Shown: piece after piece, positions 1 through 8,300 of the stretch
How positions within the stretch are numbered: position 1 is the stretch's first letter
How the letters are laid out: the number at the start of each line of letters is the position of its first letter
Assembly (NCBI GenBank): GCA_030665535.1
Contig: DAOUZU010000003.1
Coordinates: 1 to 26,879, forward strand
DNA from: Dehalococcoidia bacterium
GTDB lineage: Bacteria > Chloroflexota > Dehalococcoidia > Dehalococcoidales > JAUXAE01
Length of the DNA stretch: 26,879 nt
Reading direction: 5' to 3'
Notes under the pieces: generated by a model
Databases searched by the model: none
What the model was told of the DNA's origin: nothing
The model's input: the letters and a program-made list of their open reading frames with translations, nothing else
Position numbers and translations under genes: made by a program

Positions 1-1
1 C

Positions 2-157
2 GCCGGCTGGGCCATTACCTTCTACGAGAAGCATAGCTTTAAGCTCATGGGCGATAAGGATGAGCTGCTGGAGACCTACTGGGACATCTCCCGCCGCCAG
101 ATAGAGACCTCGGTGGTGTTGGGGAGGGAAATACTCCCAACCACCCCGTCTTTATAA
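2..157 (+). CDS. GNAT-family N-acetyltransferase, C-terminal fragment
   Basis: The window opens inside a reading frame whose last 51 residues look like the end of a GNAT acetyltransferase, a family that moves an acetyl group from acetyl-CoA to an amine. Seen: a segment reading AITFYEKHSFKLMG, matching the family's last strand/helix (FYEKxGFxxxG), then a YWDISRRQIETSVVL ending common in one GNAT subgroup. The substrate cannot be read from this part. The stop TAA lies within the 3' end of the convergent mtaB gene, so the two coding regions overlap tail to tail by 82 bp. The last dozen residues (GREILPTTPSL) extend past the usual family end and may have arisen by loss of an earlier stop. The 5' part lies outside the window. 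Confidence 0.68.
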   Translation, partial: AGWAITFYEKHSFKLMGDKDELLETYWDISRRQIETSVVLGREILPTTPSL

Positions 158-1389
158 AGCCTCTCCATCTTTACCGGCAGAATACTGTTGGTTAAATCTC
201 CATCGCTCTTTATGTGAACTCTAATGTAGTTGTCGGTCAGGCCTGACCACAGACCACGGGACTTCTGCTCAAAGAGGACGGGCATTACCTTGCGCAGGTA
301 CCTCTCCCTGAACCTGGCGGCGCTCTCTTCGGTCAGGGCCAGCATCTGCTGGCGGCGCTGTTTCTTTATTCCCGCCGGCACCTGCCCCGGCATCCCGGCG
401 GCGGCCGTGCCCGGGCGCAGCGAGTAAGGGAAGACATGGATGCGGGCAAAGCCCACCTCCCGGCAGAACTCAAGGCCCTCGACAAACTCAGCCTCCGTCT
501 CACCGGGAAAGCCGACGATGATATCCGTAGTGATGGCGGCATCGGGCGCGGTCTGTCGGATAAGCGCAACCGCCCGCCCGTAATCCCCTATCGTGTAGCG
601 GCGGCCCATAAGCTCAAGCACCTCCGGGCTGCCGCTCTGCAGGGCAAGGTGGAAGTGGCGGCACAGCCGCCCGTCCTGCCACAACTCAAGCAACGAGCCG
701 TCTATCTGCTGCGGTTGCAGTGAGGAAAGTCGCAACCGGGTTACATCCGTTTCGGCCAGTATCCTTTGTATAAGCCCTCTAAGGCCCAGCCCGCTGTCAT
801 TGTAGTTGCCTATCTCGGTGCCGGTGAGCACCGCTTCTCTATGACCCCCGGCCACCTTCTGCCGGATGCGGGCGATGACCTCCGCCGCCGATCGGCTCTC
901 CTTCTGCGGCCGCACCAGGGGCACAACGCAGTAGGCGCAGAAACTATCACAGCCATTCTGTATCTTGACCATAGTGCGCCCGCGCAGGCCGGCTGCTTCT
1001 TCCGCCCTACCGCCGGGCTGGCCTGGATAGCCCGCCCCGGCGAGAAGGTCCGCCATATCTTCTTTGCGCTCATTGCCGATAACCATTCCGTTACCGGCAA
1101 TCCCGGCCAGAACGCCGGCCTCCCTCTGGGCATAGCAGCCGGTGGCCACCAGCAGCGCACCGGGGTGGCGGCGGCGCGCCATCCTGAGCAGGTGGCGGGA
1201 CTTGGCGTCGGCAGTGCCGGTTACCGTGCAGGTGTTCAATATGTAGACATCAGCCGGCTCGTTGGCGGCCACCAGGCGGTAGCCGGCCTTGGCCAGTTGC
1301 CCGGCCATAAGCTCCGTCTCGGCCTGATTCAACTTGCAGCCCAGGGTTTCTAGGGCGATTCGGGTAGCTCCGTCTCCTTGAGCAGACAT
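76..1389 (-). CDS. mtaB: tRNA (t6A37)-methylthiotransferase MtaB
   Basis: Radical-SAM enzyme that adds a methylthio group to N6-threonylcarbamoyladenosine at position 37 of tRNAs reading ANN codons. Seen: N-terminal UPF0004 domain starting TLGCKLNQAE with its three cluster cysteines (C18, C54, C85); the radical-SAM CxxxCxxC in NGCDSFCAYC (C147, C151, C154); and a C-terminal TRAM-like RNA-binding stretch (GLTDNYIRVHI). The 437-residue length fits MtaB better than MiaB or RimO, as does the CKxNxxE start. An upstream in-frame ATG at 1407 exists, but the ATG at 1389 is chosen: a GGGGAGGG ribosome site lies 4 nt before it, and the likely -10 box TATAAT overlaps the 1407 ATG. It converges on the GNAT gene and is divergent from fabF. 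Confidence 0.93.
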   Translation of the reverse strand: MSAQGDGATRIALETLGCKLNQAETELMAGQLAKAGYRLVAANEPADVYILNTCTVTGTADAKSRHLLRMARRRHPGALLVATGCYAQREAGVLAGIAGNGMVIGNERKEDMADLLAGAGYPGQPGGRAEEAAGLRGRTMVKIQNGCDSFCAYCVVPLVRPQKESRSAAEVIARIRQKVAGGHREAVLTGTEIGNYNDSGLGLRGLIQRILAETDVTRLRLSSLQPQQIDGSLLELWQDGRLCRHFHLALQSGSPEVLELMGRRYTIGDYGRAVALIRQTAPDAAITTDIIVGFPGETEAEFVEGLEFCREVGFARIHVFPYSLRPGTAAAGMPGQVPAGIKKQRRQQMLALTEESAARFRERYLRKVMPVLFEQKSRGLWSGLTDNYIRVHIKSDGDLTNSILPVKMERLYKDGVVGSISLPNTTEVSIWRREMSQ

Positions 1390-1405
1390 CAGTCCCTCCC
1401 CTTTC

Positions 1406-1411
1406 ATTATA
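1406..1411 (-). promoter_or_regulatory. Extended -10 promoter of mtaB
   Basis: Read on the minus strand, TGC-TATAAT forms an extended -10 element (TGnTATAAT) with no good -35 box. It predicts a transcript starting near 1399, about 10 nt before the ATG at 1389. Only 10 bp separate this box from the -35 of the divergent fabF promoter, so polymerase probably cannot occupy both at once. Confidence 0.55.
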
Positions 1412-1421
1412 GCAAAGCCGA

Positions 1422-1450
1422 TTGACAGCTTGCGAACGATATGCTATAAA
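1422..1450 (+). promoter_or_regulatory. Sigma70-type promoter of fabF-recJ-plsY
   Basis: TTGACA (1422-1427), a 17-bp spacer and TATAAA (1445-1450) make a near-consensus housekeeping promoter. The predicted start near 1457 leaves a leader of about 15 nt before the fabF ATG at 1473. The TTG of the -35 box is in frame with fabF and could be mistaken for its start codon. Confidence 0.8.
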
Positions 1451-1472
1451 TAACCGTACCTTGGCGACTATT

Positions 1473-2726
1473 ATGTCTGGTAAACACAACCGCGTTGTTA
1501 TCACCGGAGTCGGCGTTGTCAGCCCCCTGGGTATGGACGCCACCACCACTTGGCAGGGGCTTATAAACGGCAGGTCCGGCATAGAGAACATTACCCTCTT
1601 TGACACCAGCTCCTCCGATACCAAGATTGGTGGTGAGGTAAAGGGCTTCGAGCCCACCGATTTTATCAGCCGTAAGCAGGTGCGTCGTATAGACCGTTTT
1701 GCCCAGCTCTCTGTGGCCGCCGCCCGGCAGGCGGTAGACGATTCGGGTATCCTACTCAACGGCCACAACAAGGACGATATCGGCACTATCGTCGGCAGCG
1801 GCATCGGAGGCCTGAGTACCCTCTTCCAGCAGGCGGTGGTGCTCCAGGAGAAAGGGGCGAATAAGGTCAGCCCCTTCCTGGCGCCGATGATGATAGCCGA
1901 TATGGGCGCCGCCCAGGTGTCAATAGCCCTGGAGCTAAAAGGCCCCAACTACTGCACCACATCGGCCTGCTCCAGCGGCTCGGACGCCATCGGCACCGCC
2001 TTTGCTATGGTAAAATACGGTGAGGCCGGCACCATGCTGGCCGGGGGCAGCGAATCCATAATTAATCCGCTGGGATTTGCTGCCTTCAACGCCCTCAAAG
2101 CCATATCCACCCGCAACGACGATCCCCACGCCGCCTCCCGCCCCTTTGACAGCGAACGGGACGGCTTTATCATCAGCGAGGGTGCAGCCATCGTCGTCCT
2201 GGAGAACCTGGAGGGCGCCCTCAAACGGGGGGCCAATATCCTGGCCGAGGTTATCTCTTACGGCGCCAGCGCCGACGCCTTCCATGTCACCCAGCCTATC
2301 TCCACCGGCGAGGGCGCCGCCAGGGCCATGCAGAGAGCGCTTGATAAGGCCGGCCTCAAGCCCACCGATATTGACTACATCAACGCCCACGGCACCTCTA
2401 CCCAGCTCAACGATAAAATGGAAACCAGGGCCATCAAGACAGTCTTCGGCGAACACGCCTCCAGTATTCCGGTAAGCTCCACCAAGTCTATGCTGGGCCA
2501 TATGATAGGTGGCGCCGGCGCTATCGAGGCCGTCATCTGCGCTCTGGCCATCAAGAACGGCGTCGTGCCACCGACGATAAACCTCAGCAACCCCGATCCC
2601 AACTGCGACCTGGACTATGTACCCCACAAGGCCCGCCGGGTGCCGGTGACCACCGCCCTCTCCAACTCCTTCGGTTTTGGCGGCCACAACTCGGTGCTCA
2701 TCATCGGTAAGTACAACGGGAACTAG
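1473..2726 (+). CDS. fabF: Beta-ketoacyl-ACP synthase II (FabF)
   Basis: Condenses malonyl-ACP with acyl-ACP in each fatty-acid elongation cycle, in the cytoplasm. Seen: 417 residues, the usual length, with the thiolase-fold catalytic triad: Cys166 in TSACSSG, His306 in NAHGTST, and His343 in STKSMLGHMIGGAGA. The glycine-rich end SNSFGFGGHN is also typical. The start is taken at the ATG at 1473 because the in-frame TTG at 1422 is the -35 box of its promoter. There is almost no Shine-Dalgarno sequence and the predicted leader is only about 15 nt. It is first in an operon with recJ (2 nt gap) and plsY, which pairs two lipid genes with a repair nuclease. The cofactor-site residues are intact, so an active enzyme is expected. 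Confidence 0.95.
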   Translation: MSGKHNRVVITGVGVVSPLGMDATTTWQGLINGRSGIENITLFDTSSSDTKIGGEVKGFEPTDFISRKQVRRIDRFAQLSVAAARQAVDDSGILLNGHNKDDIGTIVGSGIGGLSTLFQQAVVLQEKGANKVSPFLAPMMIADMGAAQVSIALELKGPNYCTTSACSSGSDAIGTAFAMVKYGEAGTMLAGGSESIINPLGFAAFNALKAISTRNDDPHAASRPFDSERDGFIISEGAAIVVLENLEGALKRGANILAEVISYGASADAFHVTQPISTGEGAARAMQRALDKAGLKPTDIDYINAHGTSTQLNDKMETRAIKTVFGEHASSIPVSSTKSMLGHMIGGAGAIEAVICALAIKNGVVPPTINLSNPDPNCDLDYVPHKARRVPVTTALSNSFGFGGHNSVLIIGKYNGN

Positions 2727-2728
2727 GC

Positions 2729-4423
2729 TTGAACCACAGTCGCTGGAATCTTAAGCCGCCGCTTCCAGCCGAAGACCTTTCCACACACGGCGAACACCCC
2801 CCTCTGGTGGCTCAGCTTCTCTACAACCGCGGCCTGAGCGACCCCTGCCAGGCCGAGCTTTTCCTGACCGCCGACAGCCGCCTTTCAGCCGACCCCTTCC
2901 TCCTGCCCGATATGTACCAAGCGGTGAGCCGCATCCACCAGGCGCTTCTTTCCGGCGAGAAGATTGCCGTCTATGGTGACTTTGACGCCGACGGTATCAC
3001 CGCCACCGCCGTACTGGTCAAGGGCCTTACCGCCCTCGGCGGCCAGATAACGCCCTACATACCGCACCGCCTGACGGAGGGCTACGGGCTCAAAGAGGCC
3101 GCCCTAGAGAAGCTGCACAAGGGGGGCATCAGCCTGGTAATCAGCGTAGACTGCGGTATAACCGCCCTGCCGGAGATTAAAAAGGCCAACCGTATGGGCC
3201 TTGATATAGTCATCACCGACCACCACACCCCCCTTGACGAGCTGCCGGCGGCGGTGGCCAGCGTCAACCCCAAGCGGGCCGACTCAGCCTACCCCACCGG
3301 CGACCTGGCTGGTGTCGGCGTGGCCTACAAGCTCGTCCAGGCCCTCTACAACGGCAGTGGTAAAGAGTCCCAGGCGGAAGACCTCCTGGACCTGGTAGCC
3401 ATCGGCACCGTTGCCGATATCATGCCGCTAACGGGGGAAAACCGCTTCCTGGTCAAAGAAGGGCTGGTGAAATTAAACGCCGCGCCGCGCCTGGGAATCG
3501 GCCACCTGATGAACCAGGCCCGGCTGGATAAGGGTTGCCTGGACGCCAAGAGCATATCCTGGGTGCTGGCGCCGCGCCTGAACGCTGCCGGCCGCCTGGA
3601 GCACGCTATGACCAGCTACCGGCTGCTGACCACCGATTCCGCCGCCGAGGCCCAGGAATTGGCCTCCTGGCTGGAAACCAAGAACGCCGAGCGCCAGAAG
3701 CTGACGGCCAGGTTCCTGGAGAAGGCCAGGGAGCAGGTACCCGCCGCCGGAATCGGCCCGCTGCTTTTCACCAGCGACAGCGAGTGCCCCGCCGGTATCC
3801 TGGGGCTGGTGGCAGGCCGGTTGTCAGATGAGTTCTACCGCCCCACCGTATCCGTCAGGGTCGGTGAGCATGTCTCCACCGGTAGTTGCCGCAGCATCCC
3901 GGAGTTCAACATCACCGCGGCCATAACCAAATGCTCGGAGCTGCTTACCCACTTCGGCGGCCATGCCCAGGCGGCCGGGTTCACCCTGCCCACGGAGAAC
4001 CTGCCCCGCCTGAAAGAGTGCCTTACCGAGACAGCCGCTGAACAGCTTGCCGGCGTTGACCTCCGCCCTCACCTGGACATTGATATGGAGGTCCGGCTCA
4101 GCCAGCTCAACGGGGCCACGCTGGACACCATCCAGCGCTTGGCTCCATTCGGCGCCGGCAACCCGGAGCCCGTTTTCTTAAGCCGAAACGTCAGTATCGC
4201 CGAATGCCGCAGTATGGGCGCAAGCGGCCAGCACCTCAAGCTGAAGCTGAAACAGGCCGCAAGTTGCTGGGCGGGCGTCTGCTTCCGGCTGGGCGAGGCC
4301 ATGGCGGAAGTGCGGCAATCACCGCTGGACCTGGTCTATAACCTAGAGCTGGATCGCTGGCGCGGCGTCGACACCCTTAGGCTGAATATCCTGGACTTTG
4401 CCCCATCTGATAAAATCATATAG
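2729..4423 (+). CDS. recJ: Single-stranded-DNA-specific exonuclease RecJ
   Basis: 5'-3' exonuclease on single-stranded DNA acting in recombination and mismatch/base-excision repair. Seen: 564 residues, the common bacterial length. The DHH phosphoesterase core has its metal-binding motifs in order: YGDFDADGITA (motif I, near residue 82), SVDCGI (motif II), TDHHTP (the DHH, near residue 164). These are followed by the DHHA1 domain with GGHAQAAGFT (near residue 410) and an OB-fold tail. Translation begins at a TTG 2 nt after the fabF stop; the product begins SRWNLKPPLP, where RecJ proteins normally start. The short gap suggests translational coupling to fabF. Nothing appears truncated. Confidence 0.94.
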   Translation: MNHSRWNLKPPLPAEDLSTHGEHPPLVAQLLYNRGLSDPCQAELFLTADSRLSADPFLLPDMYQAVSRIHQALLSGEKIAVYGDFDADGITATAVLVKGLTALGGQITPYIPHRLTEGYGLKEAALEKLHKGGISLVISVDCGITALPEIKKANRMGLDIVITDHHTPLDELPAAVASVNPKRADSAYPTGDLAGVGVAYKLVQALYNGSGKESQAEDLLDLVAIGTVADIMPLTGENRFLVKEGLVKLNAAPRLGIGHLMNQARLDKGCLDAKSISWVLAPRLNAAGRLEHAMTSYRLLTTDSAAEAQELASWLETKNAERQKLTARFLEKAREQVPAAGIGPLLFTSDSECPAGILGLVAGRLSDEFYRPTVSVRVGEHVSTGSCRSIPEFNITAAITKCSELLTHFGGHAQAAGFTLPTENLPRLKECLTETAAEQLAGVDLRPHLDIDMEVRLSQLNGATLDTIQRLAPFGAGNPEPVFLSRNVSIAECRSMGASGQHLKLKLKQAASCWAGVCFRLGEAMAEVRQSPLDLVYNLELDRWRGVDTLRLNILDFAPSDKII

Positions 4424-4444
4424 AATGTTCCCTGAGGCGTCCCA

Positions 4445-5074
4445 ATGACAGACGAAATAGGCATCAGCGTCCTGGCCCTTATCCTGGCCTACCTGCTGGG
4501 CTCCATCCCATCCGCCTACCTGGCCGGCCGTCTCCGCAAGGGGATAGACATCCGCCAGGTGGGCACGCGCAACATGGGGGCCATGAACGTCTTCTACCAG
4601 GTGGGCTTCACTTCCGGAGTGCTGGTCCTGATTGCGGATATGGGCAAAGGTGTGGCGGCATTGGCGTTAGCCCGCTGGCTGGGAGCTCCGGAGATTACCG
4701 TTCTGCTGGCCGGGGTGGCGGCTATCGCCGGTCACAGCTTTCCGTTGTGGCTTAATTTCCGCGGCGGCAAGGGCGGGGCCACCCTTATAGGTATCTTCTT
4801 CATTCTGATGCCTTGGGCTATGGCTGTCTGGTTGCCCGTCTTAAGCCTGCTGCTTCTGCTGACCCGCTTCCCCACTTTCAGCTACAGCTTTGCCCTGCTC
4901 ACCACCCCGTTTATCGCCTGGCTCATCTACGACTCAGGCACTCTGGTTGCCTATTCCATCGTGATGCTGCTGCTGCCCGGGCTGCAATACATCCCACGGC
5001 TGAAGGAGATACACGACAAAGCGGGCAACTGGCGCGCCGCCTTTCTCCGCAAGAGCTTTAAAGACAGGATGTAG
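4445..5074 (+). CDS. plsY: Acyl-phosphate:glycerol-3-phosphate acyltransferase PlsY
   Basis: Integral membrane enzyme that transfers an acyl chain from acyl-phosphate to glycerol-3-phosphate, the first step of phospholipid synthesis. Seen: 209 residues and several hydrophobic segments. The three conserved loops are recognisable: GSIPSAYLAGR near residue 19, GTRNMGAMNVFYQVG near residue 41, and GHSFPLWLNFRGGKGGAT near residue 98. The second loop differs from the usual GSGNIGATN form, so this is a divergent PlsY subtype and its activity is inferred. It is last in the fabF-recJ-plsY operon, with GAGG upstream of its ATG. Its stop lies 2 nt from the stop of lgt on the other strand, with no terminator between. 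Confidence 0.87.
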   Translation: MTDEIGISVLALILAYLLGSIPSAYLAGRLRKGIDIRQVGTRNMGAMNVFYQVGFTSGVLVLIADMGKGVAALALARWLGAPEITVLLAGVAAIAGHSFPLWLNFRGGKGGATLIGIFFILMPWAMAVWLPVLSLLLLLTRFPTFSYSFALLTTPFIAWLIYDSGTLVAYSIVMLLLPGLQYIPRLKEIHDKAGNWRAAFLRKSFKDRM

Positions 5075-5076
5075 CC

Positions 5077-5856
5077 CTATTCCGATAGCTCGTCTCTGGC
5101 CTTTCGTACGCGGTAAATAAGCAGCGGCACAACTACGACCACCACTATCAGGCCTATCACCTGGGCCTCCTGCAGGCCGAAGAGGAAGGGGTCTCCCTCC
5201 CGCAGAAAGCCGATACCGAAGCGCCACAGCGAGTAGAGGCCCAGATAGGCCATAAACAGTGCGCCGTCCAGCTTGAGCCTTCCCCGCAGCCACAACAGGC
5301 CGCCGAACATCAGCAGCAGCAAGATAATCTCATAGAACTGTGTGGGGTGAACGGCCACGCCGATGGGGGCGGCGCTACCCGGGTGTTCCCAGATGACGCC
5401 GCAGAAAAGGTCTGTCGGGGAACCGTAACAGCAGCCGTTCAGGATGCAGCCCACCCGGCCGACGGCCTGGGCCAGCACGATGCCGGGGGCGGCGATATCG
5501 GCCAGGTAGGCGAAGCGGAAGCTGGCGAAACGGCTGTAAACCCAGACGGCCAGGGTGGCCCCCAGTATGGCCCCGTAGATGGTCAGACCGGAAAAACCAA
5601 GTATCTGGCCGGGGTTCTGGCTGTAGAACGACCACTTGTCAATAACATGCAGCAGCCGGGAGAATATCACCGCGGAGGGTATGGCCACCAGCGCCGCCGT
5701 AAAGAGGGTGTCATAGGAGATATCGGCCCCTTTTCTTATGGCCCGTACCAGCCACAGCACCAGCACCAGGATAGCCAGAGCTATCATAATGCCGTACCAC
5801 CGAACCGCTAGGGAGCCTATGGTGAAGGCAACAGGGTCTATGTTTAAGGTTATCAT
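5077..5856 (-). CDS. lgt: Prolipoprotein diacylglyceryl transferase (Lgt)
   Basis: Membrane enzyme that moves the diacylglyceryl group of phosphatidylglycerol to the lipobox cysteine of prolipoproteins, the first step in lipoprotein maturation. Seen: 259 residues with several transmembrane stretches; RWYGIMIALA near residue 19; the signature region AVGRVGCILNGCCYGSPTD (131-149); and HPTQFYE (170-176). The signature is the GRxGCxxxGCCYG variant rather than GRxGNFxNxE, and tyrosine (LTIYGAILGA) replaces the histidine found in the E. coli LTFHGG-like position, so it belongs to the alternative Lgt subgroup. The ATG at 5856 follows GGAG by about 7 nt. A predicted lipoprotein at 24008-25201 is a plausible substrate. 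Confidence 0.9.
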   Translation of the reverse strand: MITLNIDPVAFTIGSLAVRWYGIMIALAILVLVLWLVRAIRKGADISYDTLFTAALVAIPSAVIFSRLLHVIDKWSFYSQNPGQILGFSGLTIYGAILGATLAVWVYSRFASFRFAYLADIAAPGIVLAQAVGRVGCILNGCCYGSPTDLFCGVIWEHPGSAAPIGVAVHPTQFYEIILLLLMFGGLLWLRGRLKLDGALFMAYLGLYSLWRFGIGFLREGDPFLFGLQEAQVIGLIVVVVVVPLLIYRVRKARDELSE

Positions 5857-5888
5857 TCCCGCTCCAGCTTTTATGCCAGGCTACCGGC

Positions 5889-5909
5889 GGGGGCAGTGTC
5901 CCCCCTTTT
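5889..5909 (+). terminator. GC hairpin with short T-run in lgt leader (possible + strand terminator)
   Basis: On the plus strand GGGGG, a 6-nt loop and CCCCC are followed by CTTTTG, which resembles a weak intrinsic terminator. No plus-strand gene ends nearby, but plsY transcription has no stop signal before lgt and would run antisense through lgt to this site. On the minus strand the same hairpin lies in the lgt leader without a T-run. The T-run is short, so termination is uncertain. Confidence 0.35.
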
Positions 5910-5974
5910 GCTCTTGGAGAATGCTGCCGGGGAAGCCGTTAAAGTTATCTCAGCCGCCACTGAAGGCCATCCTT

Positions 5975-6003
5975 ATTATACCAAGAAACGGCCGCCCGCT
6001 CAA
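5975..6003 (-). promoter_or_regulatory. Promoter of lgt inside the mrfA 3' end
   Basis: On the minus strand TTGAGC (6003-5998), a 17-bp spacer and a perfect TATAAT (5980-5975) form a good promoter; the TGA stop of mrfA lies in its -35 box. The predicted start near 5968 gives lgt a leader of about 110 nt containing a GC hairpin at 5889-5904. Nothing gene-like was found in the rest of the 5857-5999 gap. Confidence 0.62.
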
Positions 6004-8291
6004 CGGGGCTGCTTCGTAAGCAGGCTCCTGATTATTACCGCGGCGGTTTTCTTATCCAGGGGCTTGTTGTTGTTGCCGCACTTGGGCGACTGGATGCAGC
6101 TAGGGCAGCCGTCCTGGCAGGGACACTCGGTGATTGCCTGGAGCGTCGTCCGCCACAGTTTCTCAACCAGCTCAAAGCCCCTTTCGGCGATGCCGACACC
6201 GCCGGGATAGGCGTCGTAGATGAATATGCCGGCCTTACCGGTATCGGGGTGCCGCGCGGTGGAGACGCCGCCGATGTCGTTGCGGTCACAGAGGGCGAAC
6301 AGCGGCAGGATACCGATGGCGGCATGCTCGGCGGCGTGCAGGCCGCCGGCGGCGTCAAGTCCCTTCTTTTCCAGCCCGTCCAGCAGCCCGGCCGGTATGT
6401 CAAACCAGAGGGCGACGCTAGCGAACCGCTGCGGCGGCAGGTCAAGCGTCTCCTCGCCGATAACATCCTCGGTGAAATGGGCCTTTTTCTTGAAGCCGAT
6501 AACGCTGACGGTTACCTCCACCTCACCCAGGTGCACGTTTGTCTGGCGGCAGCGCTTGCTCTTGAGCACCTTCTTCACGCGGATGTCGGTCAGGTCCTTG
6601 ACCACTGTGTAGTAAGACGCTCTGGTAGGCCGTGCATGGGCGGTGCGGCTGGCCAGGTCAAGCTCGGTGACCAGGTAGGACTCCCCCTGGTGCAGGTATA
6701 TAGCCCCGGTGTGCAGCTGGAAGAAGGCGTGGCTGGTCTCCACCGTCTCCAGCAGGGTGCCGCTTACGCTGTCTATGAGGGCGTAGTTCTCACCGGAGGC
6801 GGCCCTTATGTTCACCTCGCCGGCCGGGTAATCAATTCGCGGCGACAGGTGAATACGGCCGCGCCGCCGTCTTAACAGGCCCTGCCCTTCGAGCTCGGTC
6901 ACCGTTGCTGTAAAACCGGGGCCGAAGTAGCCCGCATCGCTATCCACCAACGGCAGCTCCCAGGCCGCCGCCAGGAGGTGTCCCTTCAATATGTAGGGAT
7001 TATCGGGGTTTATCAGGGCGCTCTCGTAGTTTTTGCCGAAGAAGTACTCGGGGTGGCGCATGAAGTACTGGTCAAGGGGGTTGTCCCGGCCGATGAGAAA
7101 GCTTAATGACCTCCCGCCGGCCCGCCCGCTACGTCCCGCCTGCTGCCAGGTGCTGGCGATACTGCCGGGGTAGCCGGTGAGGATTGTGGCCTCCAGGTCG
7201 CCTATGTTTATGCCCAGCTCAAGGGCGGTGGTGGCCACCACCCCGGTAAGTTGGCCGCCGAAGAGCTCCCCCTCTATGCGGCGCCTGTCCTTGGCTAGGT
7301 AGCCGGCGCGGTAGGGCTTGATGCGGGCAGCCTGCGCCGAGTTCTCCTCCAACAGCCGCTGCCGGGAGTATTTAAAGATAATCTCGGTCAGGCGGCGGCT
7401 GCGAGTGAAGTTCAGGGTGCGTATATCCCGGCTCACCAACTGGCTGAACAGGGCCGAGGACTCGCTGTTGGCACTGGCGCGCATGCCTTTGGCCTCGTCA
7501 ATAAGAGGCGGGTTCCAGAAAACGAAGTCCTTGCCGCCGCTGGGTGAGCCGTCAGCCTCCACCACGGTAAAGGGCAGACCGCTAAGCTTGCCGGCGTGCT
7601 CGCCGGGGTTGTTAATGGTGGCCGAGCAGACTATGAACTGGGGGGAGGAGCCGTAAATGCGGCAAAGGCGCCTTAGGCGCCGCAGCACGTTGGCCACATG
7701 GGAGCCGAAGACGCCGCGGTAGCTGTGGGCCTCGTCCACCACCACATAGCGCAGGTGCTTGAGCAGCCCCGCCCAGGACTGGTGGTTGGGTAGGATGCCC
7801 AGGTGGAGCATGTCCGGGTTGGTCAGCACGATGCGGGCCTTCCGCCTTATGGCCGCCCTCTCCGGTTGCGGGGTATCACCGTCGAAGGTGTCTATTTCAT
7901 CGCCCTTCAGCACCGGGCCGAATATCTGCTGCAACCCCCGCAGCTGGTCCTGGGCCAGCGCCTTAGTGGGGAATAGATAGAGGGCGCGGCTGCCCGGTTC
8001 GGTGAGAAGCGCCTGGAGCACCGGTACGTTGTAGCACAATGTCTTGCCGCTGGCGCTGGAAGTGGCCACCATCACATTTTGCCCGCTGAGGGCACTGTTT
8101 ATGGCCTGCGCCTGATGGCTATAGAGGGGCAGCAGGCCATTCTCTTTCAAGCACACAGCCAGGGGGGCCGCCAGTGCCCCGTCCAGACGACCGTAGTCCG
8201 CCTCCAGGGGCCGGATATGCTCAATATGGGCAATCTGGCCGCCATAGTTGGGCAGGGTGCTTATATGATGAATGAAGGCCTCAGTATCCAC
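6000..8291 (-). CDS. mrfA: MrfA-type superfamily 2 DEAH helicase (DUF1998 C-terminus)
   Basis: ATP-dependent 3'-5' DNA helicase; the Bacillus member (YprA/MrfA) takes part in a mitomycin-specific excision repair route. Seen in the 763 residues: Q-motif region YSHQ (57-60), Walker A ATSSASGKT (76-84), FPTKALAQ (107-114), TNPDMLH (157-163), DEAH (186-189), SATI (223-226), then motif V TTALELGIN and motif VI QAGRSGRAG. The C-terminal DUF1998 region carries CPCQDGCPSC, the CxCxxxCxxC zinc site typical of MrfA. The start is a GTG 9 nt after the DUF503 stop, so the two genes form an operon. The nuclease partner MrfB, adjacent in Bacillus, is not beside it. Function in repair is inferred from the family. 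Confidence 0.88.
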   Translation of the reverse strand: MDTEAFIHHISTLPNYGGQIAHIEHIRPLEADYGRLDGALAAPLAVCLKENGLLPLYSHQAQAINSALSGQNVMVATSSASGKTLCYNVPVLQALLTEPGSRALYLFPTKALAQDQLRGLQQIFGPVLKGDEIDTFDGDTPQPERAAIRRKARIVLTNPDMLHLGILPNHQSWAGLLKHLRYVVVDEAHSYRGVFGSHVANVLRRLRRLCRIYGSSPQFIVCSATINNPGEHAGKLSGLPFTVVEADGSPSGGKDFVFWNPPLIDEAKGMRASANSESSALFSQLVSRDIRTLNFTRSRRLTEIIFKYSRQRLLEENSAQAARIKPYRAGYLAKDRRRIEGELFGGQLTGVVATTALELGINIGDLEATILTGYPGSIASTWQQAGRSGRAGGRSLSFLIGRDNPLDQYFMRHPEYFFGKNYESALINPDNPYILKGHLLAAAWELPLVDSDAGYFGPGFTATVTELEGQGLLRRRRGRIHLSPRIDYPAGEVNIRAASGENYALIDSVSGTLLETVETSHAFFQLHTGAIYLHQGESYLVTELDLASRTAHARPTRASYYTVVKDLTDIRVKKVLKSKRCRQTNVHLGEVEVTVSVIGFKKKAHFTEDVIGEETLDLPPQRFASVALWFDIPAGLLDGLEKKGLDAAGGLHAAEHAAIGILPLFALCDRNDIGGVSTARHPDTGKAGIFIYDAYPGGVGIAERGFELVEKLWRTTLQAITECPCQDGCPSCIQSPKCGNNNKPLDKKTAAVIIRSLLTKQPR

Positions 8292-8300
8292 AGCGGCTCA

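Noticed and set aside
766..1353. Plus-strand open frame opposite mtaB (195 codons)
   Set aside because: Shadow of mtaB in GC-rich sequence; no ribosome site or family pattern. Similar antisense frames over fabF (1935-2687), pnp (9066-9902, 10386-11219), ino1 (17478-18257), infB and nusA were rejected for the same reason.
1422..1472. Extended N-terminus of fabF from the TTG at 1422
   Set aside because: That TTG is the -35 box of a near-perfect promoter; FabF similarity begins at the ATG at 1473.
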